In this document: in pieces, positions 19,672 to 33,266 of the stretch
Layout: every line of letters begins with the position of its first letter
Numbering within the stretch: the first letter of the stretch is position 1
Source of the DNA: Streptomyces xanthophaeus
GTDB lineage: Bacteria > Actinomycetota > Actinomycetes > Streptomycetales > Streptomycetaceae
Length of the DNA stretch: 64,000 bases
Direction of reading: 5' to 3'
Assembly (NCBI RefSeq): GCF_000725805.1
Contig: NZ_JOFT01000008.1
Coordinates: forward strand, 1-64,000
Notes under the pieces: generated by a model
Seen by the model: the letters and a program-made list of their open reading frames with translations, nothing else
What the model was told of the DNA's origin: nothing
The model's database searches: none
Translations under genes and position numbers: made by a program

Positions 19672-20271
19672 CTATGCGGCGGGACGGGGGGCGAGACGGG
19701 CGAAACGGCGGGCGACGCGGCGGTGCCGGTGGGCGAAGAGCTGGCCCACGGTCCTGCGGTACACCGGGGTGAGGGGCCGCAGGTGCGGCTTGAGCAGGAA
19801 GGTCAGCCGGTCGCTGAGCACGGTTCCGCCGTCCTTCTCGTCGACGGTGCGCTCATGGATCCAGGCGTGGGCGGAGGACATCCGCGAGACTTCGAGGAAG
19901 CGCCGGCCCTCCTCCCGCTCGGCGATGATCACGTCGTCGTAGTCGTAGGGCAGCAGCCTGCCGAGCAGGATCCAGGAACGGCCCAGGGGTTCCCCGAGCG
20001 GTACGTCGGCGAGCGAGGGCGCGGTCCCGCGCATGGCTTTCGGTGCGGTCATGCGCATGACCGGCGCGAGTTCGGCATTGATGCCGTCCAGCCGGGTCAC
20101 TCCCGACCACACCTGGGCGGTGTCGGCGCCCGGGAGGAAGGTGGACAGGTCCACCCGCTGCCAGAGCTTGTCCTTCGCCCCTGCGAGGTCCGGGTAGAAG
20201 GCGAGGACGGACGGGTCGGGCCGACGGCCGGACGGGGCGCGTCGCGGGGTCTCGTTCGTGGGGTCAGGCAT
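19672..20271 (-). CDS. SRPBCC-like hypothetical protein
   Basis: Protein of 199 residues with no catalytic motif I can name. The layout VWSGVTRLDGINAELAPVMRMTAP and LGRSWILLGRLLPYDYDDVIIAEREEGRRFLEVSRM resembles the START/SRPBCC (polyketide cyclase-like) fold, whose cavity binds hydrophobic ligands. Its ATG overlaps the end of the aminotransferase-reductase gene by 8 nt (ATGCCTGA). Within this operon it may bind, carry or cyclise the lipid intermediate. The fold assignment is tentative. Confidence 0.65.
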   Translation of the reverse strand: MPDPTNETPRRAPSGRRPDPSVLAFYPDLAGAKDKLWQRVDLSTFLPGADTAQVWSGVTRLDGINAELAPVMRMTAPKAMRGTAPSLADVPLGEPLGRSWILLGRLLPYDYDDVIIAEREEGRRFLEVSRMSSAHAWIHERTVDEKDGGTVLSDRLTFLLKPHLRPLTPVYRRTVGQLFAHRHRRVARRFARLAPRPAA

Positions 20272-22963
20272 CTGCGGATCCTCCTTCGGACGGCTGGTCG
20301 TCGTGGTCCGCCTGCCGGGGCAGGTACAGGCGGTAGCCCAGGCGCGCGGCTTCCGACCGCAGCATCCGGACGAGGTCGACGGAGAGCCTTTCGCCGTGGC
20401 TCACGACGGGGTCGTGCAAACGGTGCGCGATGATCATCGTCTCGGCCGTGCAGGCGTACGTGACCCCGCTCGGCACCCCGAAGTCCACGCCGAGGTCACG
20501 GCCGCCGGGCAGCTCCACCAGGCCGCCCGCGACCACGCGCAGGTCGGGGCGCGCCCGCTGCAGCTGCGGTCCGACGTTCGGCGGCTGCGAGACGTCGCAG
20601 ACGGCCGCCCCCTCGCGGACCAGCTCGGGCTTGATCAGCTGGTCCGGGGTCGAGGTCGCGGCCAGCACCAGGTCTCCGTCCGGCAGCACCGCCTCGGCGT
20701 CCAGGGACCGGGTGAGCAGTCCCGACGCGGCCAGCTCGGCGGCGATCAGCGCGTGGTCGGCGCCTTCCGCCGCCCGTTCGCGCGCCGCCCGCGCCAGGGC
20801 TCCGGCCTCCGGGGCCGCTTCGAGCCCGGCGAGATGGGCGACGACGGCCTCCGCGGCGGCGGCGAGCCGCTGCTCGCTGCGGGAACGGTTGGCCGGGTTC
20901 CCGACGAGGACCAGACGGCCGACCTTCTCGGCCAGCAGCAGGCTGGAGGCCAGTCCGATCGCTCCGGCACCGCCGAGGACCACGCAGCTCGCCCCGGCGA
21001 GGGCGATGCCCTGCTGGACGGCCGCCTGTTCGAGGCCGTCGACGGCGGCCGCGACCGTGTAGGCGTTGCCGGTCGTGACCGGAACCTTGAGACCGGTCAG
21101 GGCCGTGGCGTTGCCGGTGACCACGGAGGTGTAGGCGCCGAGGCCCACGATCTGCGCCCCGCGGGCCACCGCGTCGTCCACGGCCTCCTGGACGAGGGCG
21201 GCCGCCTGGGCGGTGGGCATGTCCAGCAGGCGGCGCGCCCCGTACGGAAGCGCGAAGACCTCTCCGTACGAGGTCTCCCCCGTGTCGGTCTCGACGCGGA
21301 CCTTGCCCACGAGCATGGCGGCGGCCGTGTCGACGTTGCGGCACTGGTTCATGCGGTCGAACAGGACCCGGACCTGGTCTCCGGGCAGACCCAGCCTGCT
21401 GTCGTAACTCGCGTAGCTGGCGAGGTCGGTGGGGTGGGCGATGAACGCCCAGCGCGGTTCTCCGGGCCGGGGCCCGGTCGGCTGGGCAGGCACCGCGGGA
21501 CGCGTGGGCGGCTGGGCGGCCGCCGTCTCCCGCGCGTTGTCTTCCGCGTCCCGCGGGCCTGGTTCGGGGAGCAGGTGGGCGAAGAACTTCCTGCTGTCGC
21601 CCTGCTCGATGACGTCGAGCGCCCGGTCGAGGGCGGCGAGCAGGGTGTCGCACTCCTCCTGCGAGACGTTCAGCGGCGGCTCGACGCGCAGCACGCTGTT
21701 CGCGAAGTAGGCGGGTGCCAGCCTGATGCCCTCGTTGCGGAGGAGATAGCCGCAGAGGAAACCGGCGAGGCCCTCCTGGTCGGCCAGGGAGCGGAACAGC
21801 CCCTGGTCCGTGTGGATGTCCGTGTCGGTGGATATCTCGATGCCGAGCAGCAGGCCCTGCCCGCGGACGTCCCGGACCAGCCGGGGGTGCGCCGCCGCGA
21901 CCTTCCGCAGTCCTGCGAGCAGGTGGTCGCCGCGCTCCGCGACCTGGCGCACCAGGGCCTGGTCGTCGGCGGTGAGCAGTTCGAGGGCCCGTACGCCGAC
22001 GCGGGAGCAGAAGGCGTTGCCGCCGAAGGTGGAGGTGTGCCGCAGGCCGAAGTCCTCGGTGAGCGAGTCCTCACCGAACAGTACGGCGCCGATCGGCACC
22101 ATCCCGCCGCCGAGGGCCTTGGCCAGCGGCATGATGTCGGGCACCACCCCGGCGTGTTCACAGGCGAACAGCCGCCCGGTCCGGCCCAGGCCGGTCTGGA
22201 CCTCGTCGATGATCAGCTTGGCGCCGTGGCGGGTGCACAGCTCCCGGGCCAGGGCGAGGTACCCGTCGGGGGCGGGCACGATGCCGCCCTCGCCCTGCAG
22301 GGGCTCGACGATGAAGGCCGCCGCCTCGTCCCCGTACGCGGCGAACGCCTCCTGCAGCGCCGCGCCGTCGCCGAATTCGATGTGGGTGAAACCGGGTGCC
22401 GGGGCGCCGAACGGCAGCTGGTAGCGGGGGCGTCCGGTGGCGGACAGCGCGCCGAGGGTCTTGCCGTGGAAGGAGTTGCGGGTCGAGATCACCAGGGTGC
22501 GCCCGGTCGCGGCGCGCGCCAGCTTGATCGACGCCTCCACGGCTTCGGCGCCACTGTTGCACTGCCACACCTGGGTGAGGCGGCCCGGCGCGGCCTCGGC
22601 CAGGCGCTCTGCGAGCAGGGCGGACGCCCCGAGGACGGAGGGCAGGGTGAGGCTGGGCTCGGCGGCCTGCCGGACGCCGCCGATCGCGTCCCATATCTCC
22701 GGGGGGTTGTGGCCGAACGGCAGGGCGCCGTAGGCGCCGGCGAAGTCGAGGTACTCGTTGCCGTGCGCGTCGTAGAGGCGGGTGCCCTCGCCTCGTACGT
22801 AGTGGACGTCGATGCCGAGGCCGTCCAGGGTGCGGGCGACGTACGGGTTGGAGTGGCGCCGGTAGCGCTCCGCGGTCTCGTCGCGGTTCGCGAGTCCGGC
22901 GAGGCGCGCGCGCAGCGCCGCCCTCTTGTCCTCGGCCGTCGTCGTCATGGGCGTGGGAGTCAC
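20264..22963 (-). CDS. Class III aminotransferase fused to acyl-ACP reductase (AAR-like)
   Basis: Bifunctional protein of 899 residues. Residues about 20-460 are an omega-aminotransferase: NSGAEAVEASIKLARAATGR, IIDEVQTGLGRTG, and the PLP lysine in PLAKALGGGMVPIG near 280. After a Pro-rich linker, residues about 510-880 resemble cyanobacterial acyl-ACP reductase: FIAHPTDL, VGLGAYTSVVTGN, the Rossmann GGAGAIG near 665, VVAGGLVELPG, and YACTAETM near 838, matching the acylated Cys context of AAR. Inferred reaction: NAD(P)H release of the acyl chain from ACP as an aldehyde, then transamination to an amine, as proposed for TamH in tambjamine synthesis. GTG 22963 starts 7 nt after the PKS stop. Confidence 0.85.
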   Translation of the reverse strand: MTPTPMTTTAEDKRAALRARLAGLANRDETAERYRRHSNPYVARTLDGLGIDVHYVRGEGTRLYDAHGNEYLDFAGAYGALPFGHNPPEIWDAIGGVRQAAEPSLTLPSVLGASALLAERLAEAAPGRLTQVWQCNSGAEAVEASIKLARAATGRTLVISTRNSFHGKTLGALSATGRPRYQLPFGAPAPGFTHIEFGDGAALQEAFAAYGDEAAAFIVEPLQGEGGIVPAPDGYLALARELCTRHGAKLIIDEVQTGLGRTGRLFACEHAGVVPDIMPLAKALGGGMVPIGAVLFGEDSLTEDFGLRHTSTFGGNAFCSRVGVRALELLTADDQALVRQVAERGDHLLAGLRKVAAAHPRLVRDVRGQGLLLGIEISTDTDIHTDQGLFRSLADQEGLAGFLCGYLLRNEGIRLAPAYFANSVLRVEPPLNVSQEECDTLLAALDRALDVIEQGDSRKFFAHLLPEPGPRDAEDNARETAAAQPPTRPAVPAQPTGPRPGEPRWAFIAHPTDLASYASYDSRLGLPGDQVRVLFDRMNQCRNVDTAAAMLVGKVRVETDTGETSYGEVFALPYGARRLLDMPTAQAAALVQEAVDDAVARGAQIVGLGAYTSVVTGNATALTGLKVPVTTGNAYTVAAAVDGLEQAAVQQGIALAGASCVVLGGAGAIGLASSLLLAEKVGRLVLVGNPANRSRSEQRLAAAAEAVVAHLAGLEAAPEAGALARAARERAAEGADHALIAAELAASGLLTRSLDAEAVLPDGDLVLAATSTPDQLIKPELVREGAAVCDVSQPPNVGPQLQRARPDLRVVAGGLVELPGGRDLGVDFGVPSGVTYACTAETMIIAHRLHDPVVSHGERLSVDLVRMLRSEAARLGYRLYLPRQADHDDQPSEGGSADA

Positions 22964-22970
22964 GTTGCGT

Positions 22971-25900
22971 TCACCGTTCGTCTTGGGTGTCGAGGGCGTC
23001 GAGCAGCCGGTCGAGTTCTTCCTCGGACAGGTCGTCGAGGTGGTCGAGCGCGGTCCGGGCCTCCTCGGCCGTGGGACCGCGCCGGTTTCCTGCCGTGAGC
23101 GTCCGCGCGATCTCGCGCAGGCTCGCGCCCTCGGTCAGGGCGGTGATGGGGATCGCGGAGCCGAGTTCGCTCTCCAGCCGGTTCTTGAGTTCGACGAAGG
23201 ACGCCGAATCGATGTCCAGGTCGCGGGCCGAGCGGTCCGGGTCGAGGACGGCGGGATCGATGTGCATGAAGTCGGCGAGGTGGGCGGTCAGCCGGCCGAG
23301 GACGGCGGCTTCGTCCTGCCCCGGCCCGTCGGGAGCGGGCGCGCCGGTGGCGGCGTCCGCACTCGGCCGGCCGGCCGCCGGGGTCGGCTCCGCGCCGCCC
23401 GTCAGCCAGTGCCGCTCGCGCTGCCAGGGGTAGGTCGGCAGCGCCGCGGCCATCGGTGTCCGGCCGGGGTGGACGGCCGCCCAGTCCACCGCGGCTCCGG
23501 CGGACCACAACGCGCCGAGGGCCGCGCGCAGACCGAGCCGTTCCTCCTGGTCCTTGCGCAGGGTGGCGACGGCCACGCCGGGCACCCCGGCGTCCCCGAG
23601 GGCCCTGCGCAGATGGGACAGCAGCACGGGGTGCGGTCCCAGCTCCACGAAGCCGGTGATCCCGTCCGCGAGCATCGCGGCGACGGCGTCGGCGAACGCC
23701 ACCGGTCCCGCCGCGTTGTCGGCCCAGTGCCCGGCGTCCAGTCCCTCTCCGGCCCGGGCGGTGCCGGTGACCGTGGAGTAGAACGGGACCCGTACCGGCC
23801 CCGGGCGCAGCCCCGCCAGCTCCTCCCGCAGCCGTGCGGCGACGGGCGCCAGCTGGGGGCTGTGGAAGGCGTAGCCGGTGTCCAGGGGGGTGAGGCGCCA
23901 CGGTCGCAGGTGCTCCCGTACGGCGTCGATCTGGCGGCGCGGTCCCGCAAGGACGGTGGTGTCGGGTCCGTTGACGGCCGCGACGCCCACTCCCGACAGG
24001 CCGCCGGCCCGGTCCGAGGCCGCTGCCAGCGCGGCCCGCACCTCGTCCGCCGGAGCCCGTACGGCGAGCATCGCGCCGCCCGCGGCGTGTTCGTGCAGCG
24101 CCTCGCCCCGGGCGAGCAGCACGCCCACGGCCTGCTCCCGGGTCAGGGCGCCCGCGGCGAAGGCCGCTGCGACCTCGCCGACGCTGTGCCCGCAGACGGC
24201 TGCGGGCTCCAGGCCCCACCGGCGCAGCCGTTCGGTGAGCGCGGCCTGGAGGGCGGCGAGGGCGAGCTGGGCGAAGCGGGTGTCGGTCAGGGCCCGTTCC
24301 GCGTCCTGGCCCGCGAGGGTGTCCAGGAGGGGCGGGCCGCCCGCCTTGGCGACGGCTTCGTCCCACGCGGTGAGTTCCTCGCGGAACTCCGCGTCGTGGC
24401 CGGCCAGGGCGATGCCCATACCGGGCCACTGCGCGGCCTGCCCGGAGTAGACGAAGGCGAGCCGCTGCGGGACGGCCGGTGCGCCCGCGGCGGTCCGCAG
24501 GCGGTCCGCGGCCCGGTGCAGTGCTGCCGGGAGCTCTTCGGGGCGGGCCACGGACACGGCGGCGCGCCACGGGTGGTGTGCCCGGCGCCGGGCCGCGGCT
24601 GCGGCGGCGCCGTGGACCTCCGCCGCGTCCAGGCCGCCGAGCAGTGCGGCCGCCCGGTCCAGTTGCGCGACGAGGGCCGGGGCCGACTTGGCGGACAGCG
24701 GCATCAGGACCGGCGCGCCGTGCTGCTCTTCGGGCGGCGGCGCGGTGGCCGTGGCTCCGTCGCGGTGGGCCCGGACGGCGGGCACCGCGTCCGGGTGGGC
24801 CACGATCAGGTGCGCGTTGGTGCCGCCGAAGCCGAAGGAGCTGACGGCCGCGATCCGCCGGTCGGCGGGCACCCACTCCTGCGGGCTCCGCGGTACGGCG
24901 AACCGCTCGCCCTCCAGCTCGACGTAGGGGCTGAGTTCCGCGAGGTGGATCTGCTGCGGGATGCGGCCGTGCCGCAGCGCTCCGACGACCTTGAGCAGCG
25001 AGGCCATTCCGGCGGCGGACTCCAGGTGTCCGATGTTCGCCTTGACCGATCCCAGCCAGCAGGTCGGCGCGTCCTGCCCGCCCGCGCCGTACGCCCCCCG
25101 GATGGCTTCGTACTCGATCGGGTCCCCGAGGGGGGTCCCGGTTCCGTGCATCTCGACGAACGTGATGTCCTGCGGCCGGAGTCCGGAGTCCCGCAGGGTG
25201 CGGCTCAGGAGGGTCTGCTGGGCGGCCGGCGAGGGTGCGGTGAGCCCGTTGGTCCGGCCGTCCTGGTTGACCCCGTCGGCGAGGACGACCGCTTCGATCC
25301 GGTCGCCGTCGGCGAGCGCGTCCGAGAGCCGCTTCAGTGCGACGAGGCCGACGCCCTCACCGCGCACCATGCCGTCGGCGTCGGCGGCCAGCGCCTTCGT
25401 GCGCCCGTCCGGGGCGAGCGGCAGGGCGCGCCCGGTCATCGTGGTCGACAGGGGGGACAGGATGAGGTTGACGCCTCCGGCGAAGGCCCGGTCGCACTCG
25501 CCGGCCCGCAGGCTCTGGGCCGCCAGGTGCAGGGCGACGAGCGACGAGGAGCAGGCCGTGTCGACGGCCATGCTCGGGCCTTCGAGCCCGTACTGGTAGC
25601 TGAGCCGGTTGGCCAGCAGGCTCCGTGAGCCGCTGCCGGTGGTGAGGCGGCTGGTCACTTCGGGCCGGGAGGCGAGCGCGGCGAACATGTAGTCCTGGTG
25701 GCTGACGCCGATGAACACCCCGGTGGGGGTGCGGCGGAGCTCCTCGGGCGTCCAGCCGGCCCGCTCCGCGGTCTCCCAGGTGAGTTCCAGCAGGAGGCGC
25801 TGCTGGGGGTCCATCAGGTCCGCCTCGGCCGCGTCGATGCCGAAGAAGCCGGCGTCGAACCCGTCGACTTCGTCGAGCTGCCCGGCGTGCTGACCGATGC

Positions 25901-26167
25901 GGGCGAACGCGGGATCGTCCAGAGCGCTGAAGTCGATGCCGCGCCAGCGGTCTCCGGTCAGCGGCCGGACCGCGTCGCGGCCGTCCTCCAGCAGTTCCCA
26001 GAACTCCTCGGGGCTGTTCGCACCGCCCGGGAAACGGCAGGCCGCCCCCACCACCGCGATGGGTTCGGTGGCCCGGGCCCGCGCGCCCTCCAGCTCCTCG
26101 ACGCGGCTGCGCAGGCCCCGGATGGTCTGCGTCGCCCGCAGCAGCGCCTGTGCCGTCAGGTCATCGG

Positions 26168-26171
<4 letters not shown>
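22971..26171 (-). CDS. Type I PKS, KS-AT-ACP
   Basis: Polyketide synthase of 1066 residues. A short N-terminal coiled-coil docking segment (residues 5-30) is followed by a KS with DTACSSS near 206, HGTGTPLGDP and GSVKANIGH. The AT has GHSVGE near 663 and the FAQLALAALQAAL pattern of malonyl-specific ATs, but YAFHS where HAFH is usual. The ACP carries its serine in DIDSAS near 988, followed by an acidic C-terminal tail. There are no KR, DH or ER domains, so the beta-keto group stays unless trans enzymes act. It overlaps the preceding PKS by ATGA and precedes the releasing enzyme. Confidence 0.93.
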
Positions 26172-30095
<3,924 letters not shown>

Positions 30096-30103
<8 letters not shown>

Positions 30104-30383
30104 GACCGTCCCCGGACGTGACCGCGTGCTGCGCGAGGAACCGCGCCAGTTGCTGGATGGTGGGGTGGTCGAAGACCCACTCGGGCGGTACTTCCGCGCC
30201 CAGGTACTCGGATGCCCGGCCGGCCAGGAAGACGACCCCGGCCGAGTCGAGCCCGAGGTCGACGAATGTCGTCAGTCTCCCGACCCGCAGCCCGTCGGGC
30301 AGCTCCAGGTCCTCGGCCACGGCGCTCTCCAGCATCGCGGCGATCGAACGCTCGTCCCCGGCCGTCCCAGATTCGGTGCTCAC
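30096..30383 (-). CDS. Acyl carrier protein (loading)
   Basis: Discrete carrier protein of 95 residues. The phosphopantetheine serine is in FVDLGLDSAGVVFL near residue 50, and EWVFDHPTIQQLARFL is typical of PKS/FAAL-partner ACPs. GTG 30383 overlaps the acyl-AMP ligase stop (GTGA), so the two are made together. It most likely receives the fatty acyl group from that ligase and passes it to the KS of the next protein. Confidence 0.93.
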
Positions 30384-32227
30384 CGGTGTCCCCCTTCGGA
30401 TGTCCGTTCCCGGCGCCACTCGGCGACGGGCTTGAATTCACCGGCGTTCCAACGCCGGACCCCCTCCTGGCGCCGGACCTTCCCACTGGTGGTCCTGGGC
30501 ACGGCTCCCGCCTTCAGCAAGGCGACGGCAGCCAGGGGGATGCCGTGCTCCTCCAGTACGGCACTGCGCACCGCCTGCGCGATGGCGTCGTAGTCGACGT
30601 CGTCGCCGTAGGCGGTCAGTTCGGTGACGACCACGATCCGCTCGCCGCCGTGTCCCCCGGCCCCGTGATCCGGCTCCGGCACGCTCAGCGCCGCGGCGCG
30701 GACCGGCGCCGGGTGGCAGGACTCGACGGTGGCTTCGAGGTCCTGCGGGTAGTGGTTGGTCCCGCGGTGGACGATGACGTCCTTGATCCTGCCGACGACG
30801 CACAACTGGCCCTCGTACCAGACCCCGAGGTCTCCCGTACGCAGGTAGGTGCGGCCGGAGCCCGTTGCGGCGCCTGCGGCGGGCTCGGGCCGGGCGCCGA
30901 AGACCCGCGCGGAGTCCTCGGGCCTGCCCCAGTACCCGCCGGCGACGCTCGGTCCGCTGACCCATATCTCGCCGACCTCTCCGGGCGCCTTGCGCACGGC
31001 GGTGGACGGGTCGACGATCGCGATCTCGGTGTCGGGGGCCAGGGACCGGCCGCATCCGACCAGGACGGCCTGCCGGGAGCCGTCCGGCGCCTCGGCGCGC
31101 CGCTCCTTGCCGAGCGCCTCCGCCGAGACCTCGTGGAAGGCCGGCGCGGCCTGGCGGTCGAGGCAGCTCACGACCAGGGTGGCCTCGGCGAGTCCGTACG
31201 CGGGCATCATCGCGTGGGGGTCGAAGCCGTACGGCGCGTACTCCTTGGCGAAGCGTTCGACCGTGTGGGGCCGTACGGGTTCGGCCCCGCTCAGGGCGTG
31301 GCGCAGTCCGGACAGGTCCAGCCCGGCCCTACGGTCCTCGGGGACCTTGTGGACGGCCGTGGCGTACCCGAAGTCCGGGGCGAAGGTGACGGTCGCCCGC
31401 GTCCGGGTCAGGGTGCGCAGCCAGCCCAGGGGGTTGCGCAGGAAGTCGGCGGGGGTCGACATGTGCACGCTCATGCCGGCCCAGACGGGGTGGCAGATCA
31501 TCCCGATCAGGCCCATGTCGTGGAAGAGCGGCAGCCATCCGGCGGCGGCCTGGCCGGGCCCCGTCCCGAGGCTGCTCGTCATACCGCGGACGTTGTGCAC
31601 CAGGTTCGCGTGCGAGACCATCACGCCCTTGGGGTCCGAGGTGGAACCCGACGTGTACTGCAGGAGTGCGAGGTGGTCGGGCCGCGCGAGCGGCGCGTCC
31701 CGGCCACCGGCTCCTGACGGGCCGTCCGTCGTGCCGGGCTGCCGCGGGTCGAGGATGAGCGGGGCAAGTCCGGCCGCGTCCGCCACCTTGCGCAGCCGCT
31801 GGTGCAGCTGCGGGCGGGCGATGATCGCCGAGGGCTCGCAATCGCGCAGGATCTGGGCGAGCCGCAGGTCGTACGCGCGGCCCGCGCGCGCCGTCGACAG
31901 GGCCGGGGGGTGATAGGTGACGGCGACCGCGTCGGCGGTCAGGCAGGCGAAGAAGGAGGAGACGTAGTCGACGCCGTTGGGCAGCGCGATGAGGACGAAG
32001 GGACGGTCGTGGGTCCGGGTCGGCAGGGACCGCAGGACGGCGCCCAGGGACAGGGCCCGCCCGTACAGTTCGCCGTAGCCGAGCGCCTCCTCGGCGCCCT
32101 CGTCACCGCGGGCGCTGCTGGTGGCGTACGCGATGGCCGTGGTGTCGGCGCGGGTCTCGGCGTGCCGGGCCAGTGCGTGTGCGAGGGTCTGCGGTTCAGC
32201 CACGGAACGGGGCCTGCTGTCCGGCAT
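30380..32227 (-). CDS. Fatty acyl-AMP ligase (FAAL)
   Basis: Adenylating enzyme of 615 residues. The P-loop is YTSGSTSDPKGVMVSH, the FAAL hallmark is WLPLFHDMGLIG, and YGLAEATL, YLRTGDLG and the C-terminal TTSGKVRR complete the set. FAALs activate free fatty acids and transfer them to an ACP instead of to CoA. ATG 32227 has an excellent GGAAGGGGAGG site and overlaps the upstream epimerase gene by 32 nt; GTG 32203 (8-nt overlap) is an alternative. It defines the starter step of the operon. Confidence 0.94.
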   Translation of the reverse strand: MPDSRPRSVAEPQTLAHALARHAETRADTTAIAYATSSARGDEGAEEALGYGELYGRALSLGAVLRSLPTRTHDRPFVLIALPNGVDYVSSFFACLTADAVAVTYHPPALSTARAGRAYDLRLAQILRDCEPSAIIARPQLHQRLRKVADAAGLAPLILDPRQPGTTDGPSGAGGRDAPLARPDHLALLQYTSGSTSDPKGVMVSHANLVHNVRGMTSSLGTGPGQAAAGWLPLFHDMGLIGMICHPVWAGMSVHMSTPADFLRNPLGWLRTLTRTRATVTFAPDFGYATAVHKVPEDRRAGLDLSGLRHALSGAEPVRPHTVERFAKEYAPYGFDPHAMMPAYGLAEATLVVSCLDRQAAPAFHEVSAEALGKERRAEAPDGSRQAVLVGCGRSLAPDTEIAIVDPSTAVRKAPGEVGEIWVSGPSVAGGYWGRPEDSARVFGARPEPAAGAATGSGRTYLRTGDLGVWYEGQLCVVGRIKDVIVHRGTNHYPQDLEATVESCHPAPVRAAALSVPEPDHGAGGHGGERIVVVTELTAYGDDVDYDAIAQAVRSAVLEEHGIPLAAVALLKAGAVPRTTSGKVRRQEGVRRWNAGEFKPVAEWRRERTSEGGHR

Positions 32228-33266
32228 CCGCCTCCCCTTCCTTCACGAACGCTCCGAGCATCTCGTCGAGGGCGAGGCCGCTCAGCCAGCGGTCGACCTC
32301 GGCGACGGACTCGTCCAGCGGGGTGGGTCTGAAGCCGAGTTCCCGCTGGGCCCGGCTGGTGTCGTAGAAGAGCTGGTTGACCGTCAGGGCGGCGTTCTCG
32401 GGGACGATGAACGGCGAGTTCATGGGGTCCTTGCGGAAGGCGGCCACCACGGCTCCGGCCAGGCCTGCCGCTCGGATGACGGCATTCGGTACGGCCAGCT
32501 TGGGTGCTGGAGCGCCGACGACCTTGTTGACCAGGGTGAACAGCTCCCGGTAGGTGAGGTTCACCGAGGAGACGATGTACCGGCGGCCGGGCCGCCCCTT
32601 GTCCATGGCCGCGCGCAGGCCGGAGTTCATGTCCTCGACCGAGGTGAACGCCGCACCGCCGAGGGGGTACGCCGCCAGCTTGCCCTTGCGGGCGGACTCC
32701 ACGAGCATCGCCCAGCCGTAGCGCCGGTCGCTGTACGGGGCGATGCAGGCGCTGAGGTTGACGATCACCACCTCGGGGCCGCCCTCCCGCCAGCCCCTGA
32801 TCATCTCGCGCTCGCCGGCCCGCTTGGTGATCATGTAGCTGTTGACGCAGGCCGACCTGGAGATGTCGAAGTCCTCGTCCGCGATCTCGCCGATGGCCGG
32901 GTACCCGATGGCGGAGATCGACGAGGCGTGCACGATCCGGCGCACGCCCGCCGATCCGGCCGCCCGGACGACGTTGGCGCAGCCCTGGACGTTGACCCGC
33001 TCCATGAGGGGGTGCAGCTTGTTGAGCGTCACCGCGATGCCGGCGAAGTGGTAGACCTCCTCTATCCCCTCCATCGCGCGTTCCAGGGACTCCAGGTCGG
33101 TCACGTCGCCCCGCCGGATCTCGCAGCGGTCGAGGTGGCGTTCGAGTCCGCCCGGTCCGTCGCCTTCGCGCAGGAGCGCGACGACGTCCGCTCCGTCCTC
33201 GATGAGGTGCCGGGCGAAGGCCGAACCGAGACTGCCCGTCGCTCCGGTGATCATCACTCGGGTCAC
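32196..33266 (-). CDS. Extended SDR (NAD-dependent epimerase/dehydratase, 3-beta-HSD-like)
   Basis: NAD(P)-dependent enzyme of 356 residues. The N-terminal glycine motif is ITGATGSLGS, followed by HFAG, the catalytic Ser (ASSIS) and YMITK (YxxxK). The C-terminal half has a hydrophobic stretch (VIRAAGLAGAVVAAF). Such SDRs reduce or oxidise beta-keto or hydroxy groups on lipids and sterols. Because the PKSs lack KR domains, it is a plausible trans ketoreductase; it could instead act after release. GTG 33266 overlaps the GNAT-like stop (GTGA). Confidence 0.88.
   Translation of the reverse strand: MTRVMITGATGSLGSAFARHLIEDGADVVALLREGDGPGGLERHLDRCEIRRGDVTDLESLERAMEGIEEVYHFAGIAVTLNKLHPLMERVNVQGCANVVRAAGSAGVRRIVHASSISAIGYPAIGEIADEDFDISRSACVNSYMITKRAGEREMIRGWREGGPEVVIVNLSACIAPYSDRRYGWAMLVESARKGKLAAYPLGGAAFTSVEDMNSGLRAAMDKGRPGRRYIVSSVNLTYRELFTLVNKVVGAPAPKLAVPNAVIRAAGLAGAVVAAFRKDPMNSPFIVPENAALTVNQLFYDTSRAQRELGFRPTPLDESVAEVDRWLSGLALDEMLGAFVKEGEADAGQQAPFRG

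Noticed and set aside
20258..25628. Long plus-strand open frames (over 900 codons) opposite the PKS and releasing-enzyme genes
   Set aside because: They mirror strongly biased coding sequence on the minus strand; no recognisable motifs, while the minus strand has full domain sets.
30383..30419. Longer ACP start at 30419
   Set aside because: It would extend into the ligase gene; the GTGA overlap at 30383 and absence of family sequence before it favour the shorter form.
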